Shown here: positions 19,454 through 26,776 of the stretch, in pieces
How positions within the stretch are numbered: position 1 is the first letter of the stretch
Layout of the letters: each line of letters opens with the position of its first letter
Source: Denitromonas halophila
GTDB lineage: Bacteria; Pseudomonadota; Gammaproteobacteria; Burkholderiales; Rhodocyclaceae
Length of the DNA: 64,000 bases
Reading direction: 5' to 3'
NCBI RefSeq assembly: GCF_007625155.1
Contig: NZ_VMNK01000002.1
Location: 181,518 to 245,517 of the forward strand
The notes under the pieces: model-generated
Seen by the model: the letters and a program-made list of their open reading frames with translations, nothing else
The model's database searches: none
What the model was told of the DNA's origin: nothing
Translations under genes and position numbers: made by a program

Positions 19454-20020
19454 TTAGCAACACGGCCGAGGGAGTGGGGGAGGCTCAATCACTGTATAAC
19501 CCGCTGTCCAGAACTCAACACTTTTTCCGTTCGGATCGAATGTTGAAAAGCAGTGAGACTCCCAGTGCTCCTGGCGAGTGTTGAGCTGTGATGACAGCCA
19601 ATCAATCTGTTGTTTCATTAGCCCTGGCGGATTGGAGGAGAAAAGCAGCATTATTTTCAATTTTGCGGTTGCCGCTGGGAGTTTGGTGCCGAGGTCTTTG
19701 CGAATCCCTCCGAGTTCCTGCTTGCCGGATGCGCTCATCCACCGTTTCATTTCGATGACCACAATGCGCTCTTTTGTGACAGGGTCTTCAAGGACGAGAT
19801 CGTGTCCATCGACTTCGATTTTTACCTTATACGGCATCGAAGACATGAGAGCCCTGGCGACAACAAACTGGTAGTAGCGCTCGTTGTTGATGCGCAGAAT
19901 GCCGCCGCTCTCACCGTCGTAGGCAATTCGATTTGCGGTGACTGCGCCAAGCAAATACCGATCTTCAAACTCAAGCGCGGTGCCAGAGGCATCAACGATT
20001 CTCTTTGTGAGGGTACACAT
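19454..20020 (-). CDS. unknown protein with PD-(D/E)xK nuclease-like residues
   Basis: The 188-residue product contains an N-terminal helix with NNERYYQFVVARAL, then DGHDLVLED and VVIEMKRW. The order E, D, ExK (IEMK) is that of restriction-endonuclease-fold domains. A further conserved-looking stretch is LKIMLLFSSNPPGLMKQQIDW. The start is uncertain: ATG 20020 was chosen because sequence upstream in the longer frame (from 20080) looks non-coding, but no good ribosome site is visible. The gene is AT-richer than its neighbours and stands alone between a LysR gene and a DUF2917 gene, so acquisition by transfer is likely. No function can be assigned. Confidence 0.6.
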   Translation of the reverse strand: MCTLTKRIVDASGTALEFEDRYLLGAVTANRIAYDGESGGILRINNERYYQFVVARALMSSMPYKVKIEVDGHDLVLEDPVTKERIVVIEMKRWMSASGKQELGGIRKDLGTKLPAATAKLKIMLLFSSNPPGLMKQQIDWLSSQLNTRQEHWESHCFSTFDPNGKSVEFWTAGYTVIEPPPLPRPCC

Positions 20021-20104
20021 GTGGGCACGAGACGTAGGGCATGTGGATTGGATTAGACGCGACCTAGATCCCGCCGACAAGCTCGATCCTATGAGTGCGC
20101 TCGT

Positions 20105-20443
20105 CTAACACACCCCGTCACACTTCGGTCCGATCACCCCCGCCGCCGGTCGTTGCCGTTGGAGGCGCTGCCACAGGTGTTGCAGCGAGACGGTCAGTGG
20201 CTGCCGTTGCGGCGGGGTGATGAGTGACAGTGTGCTGTCCGCGTCGGCCTGGATGACGAGTTTGCCGGGGTCGGGGAGGGTGAGGCGCATGCCGGGCGTG
20301 AGCCAGACATCCTGGGCGTGGCCTTCGGCGGTGATCCACAGGCGGCCACGCAGGCGGTGCACGGTGCCGCCCTGGAAATCGTCGATCGAGCGTACTGCGT
20401 TGGCGGCGAGATCCTCGGGGTGCTGTGTTAGTGTGGCTTTCAT
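20105..20443 (-). CDS. DUF2917 family protein
   Basis: A 112-residue frame starts at ATG 20443 with GGAG 7 bases upstream. Residues 25-85 (GGTVHRLRGRLWITAEG, DVWLTPGMRLTLPD, LVIQADADSTLSL) form the small cupin-like beta domain known as DUF2917, common in betaproteobacteria and of unknown function. The tail is Gln/Arg-rich. It is divergently placed to the LysR gene at 20555, a frequent arrangement for this family, and may be controlled by that regulator. Confidence 0.75.
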   Translation of the reverse strand: MKATLTQHPEDLAANAVRSIDDFQGGTVHRLRGRLWITAEGHAQDVWLTPGMRLTLPDPGKLVIQADADSTLSLITPPQRQPLTVSLQHLWQRLQRQRPAAGVIGPKCDGVC

Positions 20444-20554
20444 TAGTGTTCTCCGGCAGAGCGGGCAAAATGTCCTGCATGGGTTTAAGCATGGACTTCT
20501 CGCTGCTTTTCCGGAAACGATCCTTTCTTGCCATTCTGTGAACAAAACTCTCGT

Positions 20555-21541
20555 ATGGAAGCGCCTGGAAAACTTCCCCCCTTGCCGGCCTTGCGCACGT
20601 TCGAAGCGGCGGCTCGCCACCTGAGCTTTACGCGTGCGGCGGAGGAACTGCATGTGACGCACAGCGCGGTGAGCCATCAGATTCGCGCGCTGGAGGCGTG
20701 GCTTGCGTTCCCGCTGTTTTCGCGTCAGGGGCGGGCGGTGGTGCTGACACGTGCGGGCGAAGAGTTGCTGGCGGTGAGCAACGAGGCGCTGCGTCAGGTG
20801 TCGGACACGGTGAGCGTGCTGCGCCGACGGATCAATGTGAATCGGCTGTCGATCAGCGTGATGCCGTCTTTTGCGGGGCGCTGGCTGGCGCCGCGGATTG
20901 CGGGCTTTATCGAGGCGAATCCGGGTTGCGAGGTGAATGTGGTGTCCACTACCGAGCGGTCCGATTTTGTGCGCGATGGCGTGGATGTGGCGATCCGTTG
21001 GGGCTTTGGCGGCTACACCGGGGTGCGCAGCGAACTGCTGATGGCCGATGTGCTGTTTCCGGTGGTCGGTAGGCGCTTTGCCGATCACCTGCCGCGTACG
21101 CCGGCGGAGCTTGCCGGGTTGCCGCTGCTGCGTTCGGACGGTGAGGACTGGGTGCCATGGTTTCGCGCGGTCGGGCTGGATTGGCCGGAACCGAGCGCCG
21201 GCCTGATGCACAACGACTCGGGCCTGGTGGTGCAGGCGGCGATTGAAGGGCAGGGCGTGGCGTTGGCGCGCGGATCGCTGGCCGCGCTGGCCTTGCGCAA
21301 CGGCCAGCTCACGCGACTGTTCGATGTCGAGGTGCCGGTGATGTACCGCGAGGGACAGGATGTGTCGGCCGAGCACGGCTTTGATGCGGATGGCCAGCCG
21401 CGGCGCTGGGCTTACTGGCTGGTGTTGCCGCAGCGTGGCGGCGAAACCCCGCTGCGCCAGGCCTTTGTCGATTGGCTGCGCGCTGAAATGGTGGCCGATG
21501 CGGCAGCGGGCTTTGGCCCGGCGTGCGCGGCGCCTGCGTGA
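20555..21541 (+). CDS. LysR-family regulator, GcvA-like
   Basis: The 328-residue protein opens with LPPLPALRTFEAAARHLSF and VTHSAVSHQIRALEAWL, the GcvA-type helix-turn-helix, and continues with an effector-binding domain (SVMPSFAGRWLAPRIAGF, GVDVAIRWGFG). Start ATG 20555 is nearest to the conserved domain; an in-frame start at 20528 is possible. The 111-base space to the divergent DUF2917 gene probably contains its operator. The C-terminus is about 20 residues longer than usual, with a GLDWPEPSAG segment typical of the group. Confidence 0.88.
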   Translation: MEAPGKLPPLPALRTFEAAARHLSFTRAAEELHVTHSAVSHQIRALEAWLAFPLFSRQGRAVVLTRAGEELLAVSNEALRQVSDTVSVLRRRINVNRLSISVMPSFAGRWLAPRIAGFIEANPGCEVNVVSTTERSDFVRDGVDVAIRWGFGGYTGVRSELLMADVLFPVVGRRFADHLPRTPAELAGLPLLRSDGEDWVPWFRAVGLDWPEPSAGLMHNDSGLVVQAAIEGQGVALARGSLAALALRNGQLTRLFDVEVPVMYREGQDVSAEHGFDADGQPRRWAYWLVLPQRGGETPLRQAFVDWLRAEMVADAAAGFGPACAAPA

Positions 21542-21632
21542 ATGAAACTCGTGTTGCAGTGAAAAAGACGCGTTTGTGGTGTTTGCGTGCTCGGGTCATG
21601 ATGTGGCGACGCCGACTCACGAGAACTGCCCA

Positions 21633-22121
21633 ATGACCACGCCCGACATGCAATTGGCGCAACTGAACGTTGCTCGCCTGCTCGCCCCCATCGATTCGCC
21701 GCAACTGGCCGACTTTGTGGCACGGCTGGACGAGATCAATGCGCTGGCCGAGCGCAGCCCCGGCTTTGTGTGGCGCTTTGAAGGCGATGCGCGCGAGGGC
21801 AGCACCTCGGCGCCAGGCGATGCCGATCTGATCATCAACCTGTCGGTGTGGGCGAGCAGCGAGGCCTTGTTCGACTATGTGTATCGCTCGGCGCACAAGT
21901 CGGTGATGACGCGCCGGCGTGAGTGGTTTGCCAAGGCGGCCGACATGCACATGGTGTTGTGGTGGGTGCCGGCCGGGCACCGGCCCGGCATGGCCGAGGC
22001 CATGGCGCGGTTGGCCGAGCTGAACGCCAATGGGGCGTCACCCGCGGCCTTCAGTTTTCGCGAGGCCTTCGATGCCGAGGGGCAGCCGCTCGGGCGCAGG
22101 GTGCTGACAACGACCGAATGA
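21633..22121 (+). CDS. DUF3291 family protein
   Basis: The 162-residue protein matches the DUF3291 pattern: LAQLNVARLLAPIDSPQLAD at the start, a central GFVWRFEGDA and NLSVWASSEALFDYVY, then RREWFAKAADMHMVLWWVP. The fold is a ferredoxin-like dimeric alpha-beta barrel related to antibiotic biosynthesis monooxygenase domains; no reaction is known. ATG 21633 was chosen because homologous sequence starts right after it. It lies downstream of a LysR gene in the same direction, but 91 bases apart. Confidence 0.8.
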   Translation: MTTPDMQLAQLNVARLLAPIDSPQLADFVARLDEINALAERSPGFVWRFEGDAREGSTSAPGDADLIINLSVWASSEALFDYVYRSAHKSVMTRRREWFAKAADMHMVLWWVPAGHRPGMAEAMARLAELNANGASPAAFSFREAFDAEGQPLGRRVLTTTE

Positions 22122-22233
22122 GGTGGTGGTGCTGGCCCGGTCTGGTTCGGCCGGATTGTCTCTTTGAGAAATGGCGCGCGACGCGCAGGGTAAGCTTTTT
22201 CCGATTGCCGCCATCGCGGTTGAGAGCGCCCTC

Positions 22234-23607
22234 ATGTCGAAACTCTCCGATATTTTGTCCAACGACCTCGCCCAGACCGACGCGCTGTTGCGCGAAGTGT
22301 GTGCACAGGCGAAACAGATTCTGGCCCAGCTCCCGACCCTGCCGGTGGGTGGCGGCTCGCCACCCGCTGCGCCGATCGCGCACAGTGGCGGTGCCCGCGC
22401 CGCACTGAACGAATACCTGACCCGCTTCTCGCCCGGTCTGGCTGCCAGCGCCGGGCCGCGCTATTTCGGTTTTGTCACCGGCGGGGCCACCCCGGCGGCG
22501 CTGGTGGGTGACTGGTTGGCCAGTGTCATCGACCAGAACGCCACCGGCTCGGCCGACTCCAACGCGGGCGCGCTGGAGCTCGAAACCCTCGCGCTGTTTC
22601 GCGACATGCTCGGCTTGCCCGACGCCTTCAATGGCGCTTTCGTGTCGGGCGCGACGATGGCCAATTTTGTCGGGCTGGCGACCGGCAGGCAGTGGCTGGG
22701 CGTGCAGGCCGGCGTGGATGTGGCCGAGGCCGGGCTGGCTGCGCTGGGGCCGGTGCGGGTCTTGAGTGCCGGTGCGCATTCGAGCACCGTCAAGAGTCTG
22801 GCGATGCTCGGCCTGGGGCGGCAGAGCCTGCACCGGGTGGCGGCGTTACCGGGGCGCGAGGCGGCCGATGTGGTGGCGCTGGCCGAGGCATTGGCGGCCG
22901 CGCCGGGGCCGTGCATCGTGGTGGCCAATGCGGGGACGGTGAATACCTGTGATTTCGATGATCTGGCAGCCATCGCTGCGCTGAAAGATCGCTTCGATTT
23001 CTGGCTGCATGTGGATGCCGCCTTTGCCGGCATCGCCGCCGCCAGTGATCGTTACCGCCCCCGGCTGGCCGGTTGGGAGATGGCCGATTCGATCACCGTC
23101 GATTGCCACAAATGGCTCAACGTACCTTATGACTCCGCGGTGGCGCTGACCCGGCATTTGCCGCTGCAGGCCGAGGTATTTCGCAATCACGCGGCCTACC
23201 TGCGCGGCGAGGTCGAGCCGGGGAATTTTCTGCAACTGACGCCCGAAAACTCCCGCCGGTTTCGGGCGCTGCCGGCCTGGTTCACGCTGCGCGCCTACGG
23301 GCAGGCGGGCTACGCCGGCATTGTCGAGCGCAATTGCGATCAGGCACGCTGGCTGGGTGAGCAGATCGCCGCCGAACCGCGCCTGCGCCTGCTGGCGCCA
23401 GTGATGCTGAACGGTTTTTGCTTTGCGCCCGTCGAGGGCGACGCGGCCGCGCTGCTCGACCGGATCAACGCCACCGGCGAGGTGTTCATGACGCCGACCG
23501 TGCTTTTCGGGCAAAGCGCGATTCGCGGCGCAATCAGTCATTGGGCGACCACGCAGGCGGACATGGAGCGGGTGTGGGCGGCGATTCAATCCGTCTTGCC
23601 GGACTGA
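22234..23607 (+). CDS. pyridoxal-phosphate-dependent decarboxylase family protein
   Basis: The 457-residue enzyme belongs to the group II decarboxylases (fold type I), as shown by VTGGATPAALVGDWL, NAGTVNTCDFDD, LHVDAAFAG and the cofactor-binding DCHKWLNVPYDS with Lys 293. Relatives decarboxylate glutamate, aromatic L-amino acids or related substrates, and many proteobacterial members of this subgroup are uncharacterised, so no substrate is named. ATG 22234 has GAGAG upstream and precedes the conserved start; the frame is open from 22171. The following gene (23653) lies 45 bases downstream and may be cotranscribed. Confidence 0.85.
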   Translation: MSKLSDILSNDLAQTDALLREVCAQAKQILAQLPTLPVGGGSPPAAPIAHSGGARAALNEYLTRFSPGLAASAGPRYFGFVTGGATPAALVGDWLASVIDQNATGSADSNAGALELETLALFRDMLGLPDAFNGAFVSGATMANFVGLATGRQWLGVQAGVDVAEAGLAALGPVRVLSAGAHSSTVKSLAMLGLGRQSLHRVAALPGREAADVVALAEALAAAPGPCIVVANAGTVNTCDFDDLAAIAALKDRFDFWLHVDAAFAGIAAASDRYRPRLAGWEMADSITVDCHKWLNVPYDSAVALTRHLPLQAEVFRNHAAYLRGEVEPGNFLQLTPENSRRFRALPAWFTLRAYGQAGYAGIVERNCDQARWLGEQIAAEPRLRLLAPVMLNGFCFAPVEGDAAALLDRINATGEVFMTPTVLFGQSAIRGAISHWATTQADMERVWAAIQSVLPD

Positions 23608-23652
23608 GCCGTTTCAGCGCAGGATCGACGCATCTCGACACGGAGAGTTCTC

Positions 23653-24258
23653 ATGCTGTTCACACACCTCGGCCATGCGCCCACCATCGACCCCGACGCC
23701 TGGGTGGCGCCGACTGCCACCGTGTGCGGCAATGTGCACATCGGCCCCGGTTGCCGGGTGATGCATGGCGCGCAGATCATCGCCGAGGGCAGTCGTATCG
23801 ACCTCGGTGAGTGCGTGATCGTGCTCGAGAACGCGGTGCTGCGCAGCACGGCCGACCATGCGCTGACGATCGGCAAACACTGCCTGGTCGGGCCGGGCGC
23901 GCATGTGGTCGGTTGTACGGTGGCGGATGATGTGTTCATCGCCACCGGCGCGTCGGTGTTTCATGGGGCGCGGCTGGGACAGGGCTGCGAGGTGCGTATC
24001 AATGCGGTGGTGCATTTGCGCACCTCGCTGCCGCCGGGCGAGACGGTGCCGATCGGCTGGGTGGCGGTGGGCGATCCGTTGCGCATCTTGCCGCCCGACC
24101 AGCACGATGCCATCTGGGCCGCGCAGGCGCCGCTGGATTTCCCCAAGTTTGTGTATGGCTTTGAGCGGGCCGAGGTGAGCATGGCAAAGATCACCCGCAA
24201 GCTCTCGGCCAGCCTCGGCAGCCACCGCGACGACGCGCCGGTCAGCCCGCCCGAGTGA
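23653..24258 (+). CDS. gamma-carbonic-anhydrase-like hexapeptide-repeat protein (PaaY-like)
   Basis: The 201-residue protein has a left-handed beta-helix of hexapeptide repeats (IDPDAWVAPTATVCGNVHIG onward through about residue 125), then WVAVGDPLRILPP and a C-terminal helix, the outline of gamma-carbonic anhydrases and PaaY-type thioesterases. Expected metal-binding His residues appear in ADHALTIGKHCLVG and GAHVVG. Substrate is uncertain. ATG 23653 has GGAGAG upstream. No other paa genes are adjacent, although a decayed PaaI-type thioesterase lies 10 kb away. Confidence 0.8.
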   Translation: MLFTHLGHAPTIDPDAWVAPTATVCGNVHIGPGCRVMHGAQIIAEGSRIDLGECVIVLENAVLRSTADHALTIGKHCLVGPGAHVVGCTVADDVFIATGASVFHGARLGQGCEVRINAVVHLRTSLPPGETVPIGWVAVGDPLRILPPDQHDAIWAAQAPLDFPKFVYGFERAEVSMAKITRKLSASLGSHRDDAPVSPPE

Positions 24259-24469
24259 GGGTGAGTTGTGGCCGCAGACCGCCACCGTCAGCGTTGGTTG
24301 GTACCGCCTTGCCGCGCTGTGCGCGCGGCAGATTTCGGGTGATTGGCATGCCCTGGCCGGTGCCGCGGATATCGATCCGCCCGCCGGCATCGGTTTCGGT
24401 GGTGGTGCTCCGTTCGCGATATGTCACACCGTTGTCGATCGGGTTCCGCAGTGCGTGGCGCTGCGCTCA
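24242..24469 (-). pseudogene. possible remnant of a histidine-kinase ATPase domain
   Basis: On the minus strand a frame reads RHALRNPIDNGVTYRE and then, about 20 residues on, GRIDIRGTGQGMP. These resemble the N-box (LRNLIDNAxxYT) and G-box (DTGxGIP) of histidine kinases with several substitutions. Nothing upstream continues the kinase, since the next LysR gene ends here. The similarity is from memory and short, so the call is tentative; it would explain the gene-free strip between the carbonic-anhydrase-like gene and the LysR gene. Confidence 0.35.
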
Positions 24470-25384
24470 GTCGTCGGACGCTGCCCCGTCGGTGGTGCCC
24501 GAGATATTGGCCAAGTAAGCGCCGATCTCGGCGTCCAGCCACCGGCTGAAGTGGTCAACCCGGGCCCGTCCGGCGCTGCGGACGGGCCATACCAGCCAGT
24601 AGGGGTTGTGGTAGGGCACGCTGACGTCGGTGAGCTGCACCAGCAGCCCGTCCTGCAGCATGCCGTGCACCAGCGACAGTCGCGACAGCGCCACGCCCTG
24701 GCCGCGGCGGGCCGCTTCAATCACAAGATTGGAATCATTGAAGTGGATGCCTTGCAGCGCGTCGGCGGGCAGTCCGGCGGCGTCCTGCCAGGGGCGCCAG
24801 TTTTCGATCGACAGCAGCAAGGGCGCGGCCACCACTTCGGCTGGCGTGCGCGGCAGGCGCCCGCCCCGGAAGTGCGGCGCAGCGATGGCGACCAGCCGGT
24901 CGGCGAACAGCTCGCGCTGTTGCACCTTGTCCCAGCCGCCGTGGCCCATGCGGATCGCCACATCGATGCCTTCTGCGTCGAGGTCGGCCACCTGCAGCCC
25001 GGCGCGCAGCGTGATCTTGAGTTCGGGGTGGGCGGAGGTGAAGTGCGGCAGGCGCGGGATGAGCCAGTGCGCGCCAAAGGACGGAATGGTGCCGATCACC
25101 AGTTCGTCGTCGCGCGGTTGCGCCACCACCGTGCCGGTGGCGCGTGACAGGTCGGACAGCGCATGGCGCACTTGCATGGCATAGACCCGGCCGTTTTCAT
25201 TTACCGACAGGCGTTTGCCCTGGCGGTCAAACAGACGCAGGCCGAGCATGTCTTCGAGCGCGCGCAGTTGATGGCTGATGGCGCTGTGGGTGAGGTGTAG
25301 CTCACTCGCCGCCTTGACCACGCTGCCAAGCCGGGCGACAGCTTCGAAGGCGCGCAATGCTGATAGAGGTGGAATGCGCTGCAT
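24467..25384 (-). CDS. LysR-family regulator, GcvA-like
   Basis: The 305-residue protein starts MQRIPPLSALRAFEAVARLG with LTHSAISHQLRALEDMLG as recognition helix, then an effector domain (TIPSFGAHWLIPRLPHF, GIDVAIRMGHGGW). ATG 25384 is preferred (GAAAGA upstream); ATG 25399 is the alternative. It is divergent from the alpha/beta-hydrolase and glutathione-transferase genes (25502-26755), which are plausible targets. The 117-base gap contains no obvious T-N11-A box that could be singled out. Confidence 0.88.
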   Translation of the reverse strand: MQRIPPLSALRAFEAVARLGSVVKAASELHLTHSAISHQLRALEDMLGLRLFDRQGKRLSVNENGRVYAMQVRHALSDLSRATGTVVAQPRDDELVIGTIPSFGAHWLIPRLPHFTSAHPELKITLRAGLQVADLDAEGIDVAIRMGHGGWDKVQQRELFADRLVAIAAPHFRGGRLPRTPAEVVAAPLLLSIENWRPWQDAAGLPADALQGIHFNDSNLVIEAARRGQGVALSRLSLVHGMLQDGLLVQLTDVSVPYHNPYWLVWPVRSAGRARVDHFSRWLDAEIGAYLANISGTTDGAASDD

Positions 25385-25501
25385 GTGAATTTCTTTCACG
25401 TTAATGTCGAATCCTTATCGATATACGCCCGTGGATCGGTGCGATACAGTGAGTCGACGCGTTTTGAATGAAACGGTAATCACATTGTAGCGGAGAGCGA
25501 T

Positions 25502-26065
25502 ATGTCAATCTGGTTGGCAATTCCGGGCCTGGGCGGCTCCGGGCCGGCGCACTGGCAAAGCCATTGGTCGCGCGCCTTGCCGCAGGTGCGTCGGGTGGTG
25601 CAGCGGGACTGGGATGCGCCGAGCCGACGCGACTGGGTCAGCACGCTGGATGCAGCGGTGCGCGGCAGCCATGGCGAGGTGGTCCTGATTGCGCATAGCC
25701 TGGGTTGCGCGCTGGTGGCGCATTGGGCGCGGCAGCATACGGGTCGGGTGCGTGGCGCCTTGCTGGTAGCGCCGGCCGATGTGGACTCGGCCGCGCACAC
25801 GCCGGAGGTAGTGCGCGGCTTCGCGCCGATGCCCCTGCAGGCGCTCCCCTTCCCGTCCATCGTGGTGGCGAGCGAGGACGATCCCTATGTGTCGATGGCG
25901 CGGGCGCGGCAATTTGCCGAGGCCTGGGGTAGCCGCTTTGCAAGCATCGGCGCGGCCGGTCATATCAACGCCGATTCGGGGCTGGGTAACTGGCCGGACG
26001 GACTGGCGCTGCTGGAATCGCTGCGCGCACCGACCCATGACGAAGGTGTAGTAAACACACTTTGA
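25502..26065 (+). CDS. RBBP9/YdeN-type alpha/beta hydrolase
   Basis: The 187-residue protein has WLAIPGLGGSGPAHWQSHW at its start and the nucleophile elbow LIAHSLGCALVAHW around residues 63-76 (Ser in AHSLG). ENDYPV-like Asp and the final GHIN His complete the triad (ASEDDPY; AAGHINADSG). These are marks of the small RBBP9/YdeN serine hydrolase family. The substrate is unknown. ATG 25502 has GGAGA 6 bases upstream. The gene is followed after 18 bases by a glutathione transferase, probably in one operon. Confidence 0.85.
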   Translation: MSIWLAIPGLGGSGPAHWQSHWSRALPQVRRVVQRDWDAPSRRDWVSTLDAAVRGSHGEVVLIAHSLGCALVAHWARQHTGRVRGALLVAPADVDSAAHTPEVVRGFAPMPLQALPFPSIVVASEDDPYVSMARARQFAEAWGSRFASIGAAGHINADSGLGNWPDGLALLESLRAPTHDEGVVNTL

Positions 26066-26083
26066 CCCCCCAAGGAGACTTCG

Positions 26084-26755
26084 ATGTACACGCTCTATTT
26101 TGGCAACAAGAACTACTCGTCATGGTCGCTGCGGCCGTGGGTGCTGATGAAGCATTTCGGCATCCCGTTTGAAGCGCATCAGGTGGAAGTCAGCGGCAAG
26201 GGCGCACACGCCGGGCACCGTGCCTATTCGGCCAATGGATTGGTGCCATGCCTGCATGTGGATGGCTTCCAGGTGTGGGATACGCTGGCCATTGCGGAGT
26301 TTTTAGCCGAGCGTCATCCTGGCCTGTGGCCGGCCGATCCGCTGGCGCGTGCCCGTGCGCGCAGTGTGGCCTGCGAGATGCACTCGGGCTTTGGCGCGGT
26401 GCGTAGCGCGATGCCGATGAACATCAAGCTGCTGTTGAAGGGCAAGACGCCCAGTGTCGAGGTGCAGGCGGATATTGACCGCATTGCCGAGATCTGGACG
26501 CAGGCGCGCAGCGAGTTTGCGGACGATGCCGGGCCGTATCTGTTTGGTGCGTTTTCGGTGGCTGACGCGATGTTTGCGCCGGTGGTGATGCGCTTTGTGA
26601 CCTACAACGTAAGCTTGCCCCCGGCGGCCGCGGCGTATCGCGATGCGATGCTGGCGCATCCGGCGATGGTGGAATGGGCGGACGCGGCGCGGGCGGAGAC
26701 GGTGGCCTTGCCGGCTTACGACGCGGTGGCCGAGGCCTATGGGGGCGTTCGTTAG
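26084..26755 (+). CDS. glutathione S-transferase family protein
   Basis: The 223-residue protein has the thioredoxin-like N-domain (LYFGNKNYSSWSLRPWVLM, with the SSW catalytic-site Ser) and an all-helical C-domain (SVADAMFAPVVMRF). The NYSSWSLRPW wording is typical of a proteobacterial GST subgroup of unknown substrate, probably involved in detoxification. ATG 26084 has AAGGAGA 6 bases upstream. It likely forms a two-gene operon with the hydrolase before it. Confidence 0.88.
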   Translation: MYTLYFGNKNYSSWSLRPWVLMKHFGIPFEAHQVEVSGKGAHAGHRAYSANGLVPCLHVDGFQVWDTLAIAEFLAERHPGLWPADPLARARARSVACEMHSGFGAVRSAMPMNIKLLLKGKTPSVEVQADIDRIAEIWTQARSEFADDAGPYLFGAFSVADAMFAPVVMRFVTYNVSLPPAAAAYRDAMLAHPAMVEWADAARAETVALPAYDAVAEAYGGVR

Positions 26756-26776
26756 TGTGGGCCTGCGCGGTGGCGT

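Noticed and set aside
20105..21376. 423-residue minus-strand frame overlapping the LysR gene at 20555
   Set aside because: Only its last 112 residues (DUF2917, from ATG 20443) look like protein; the rest is the reverse strand of the LysR gene.
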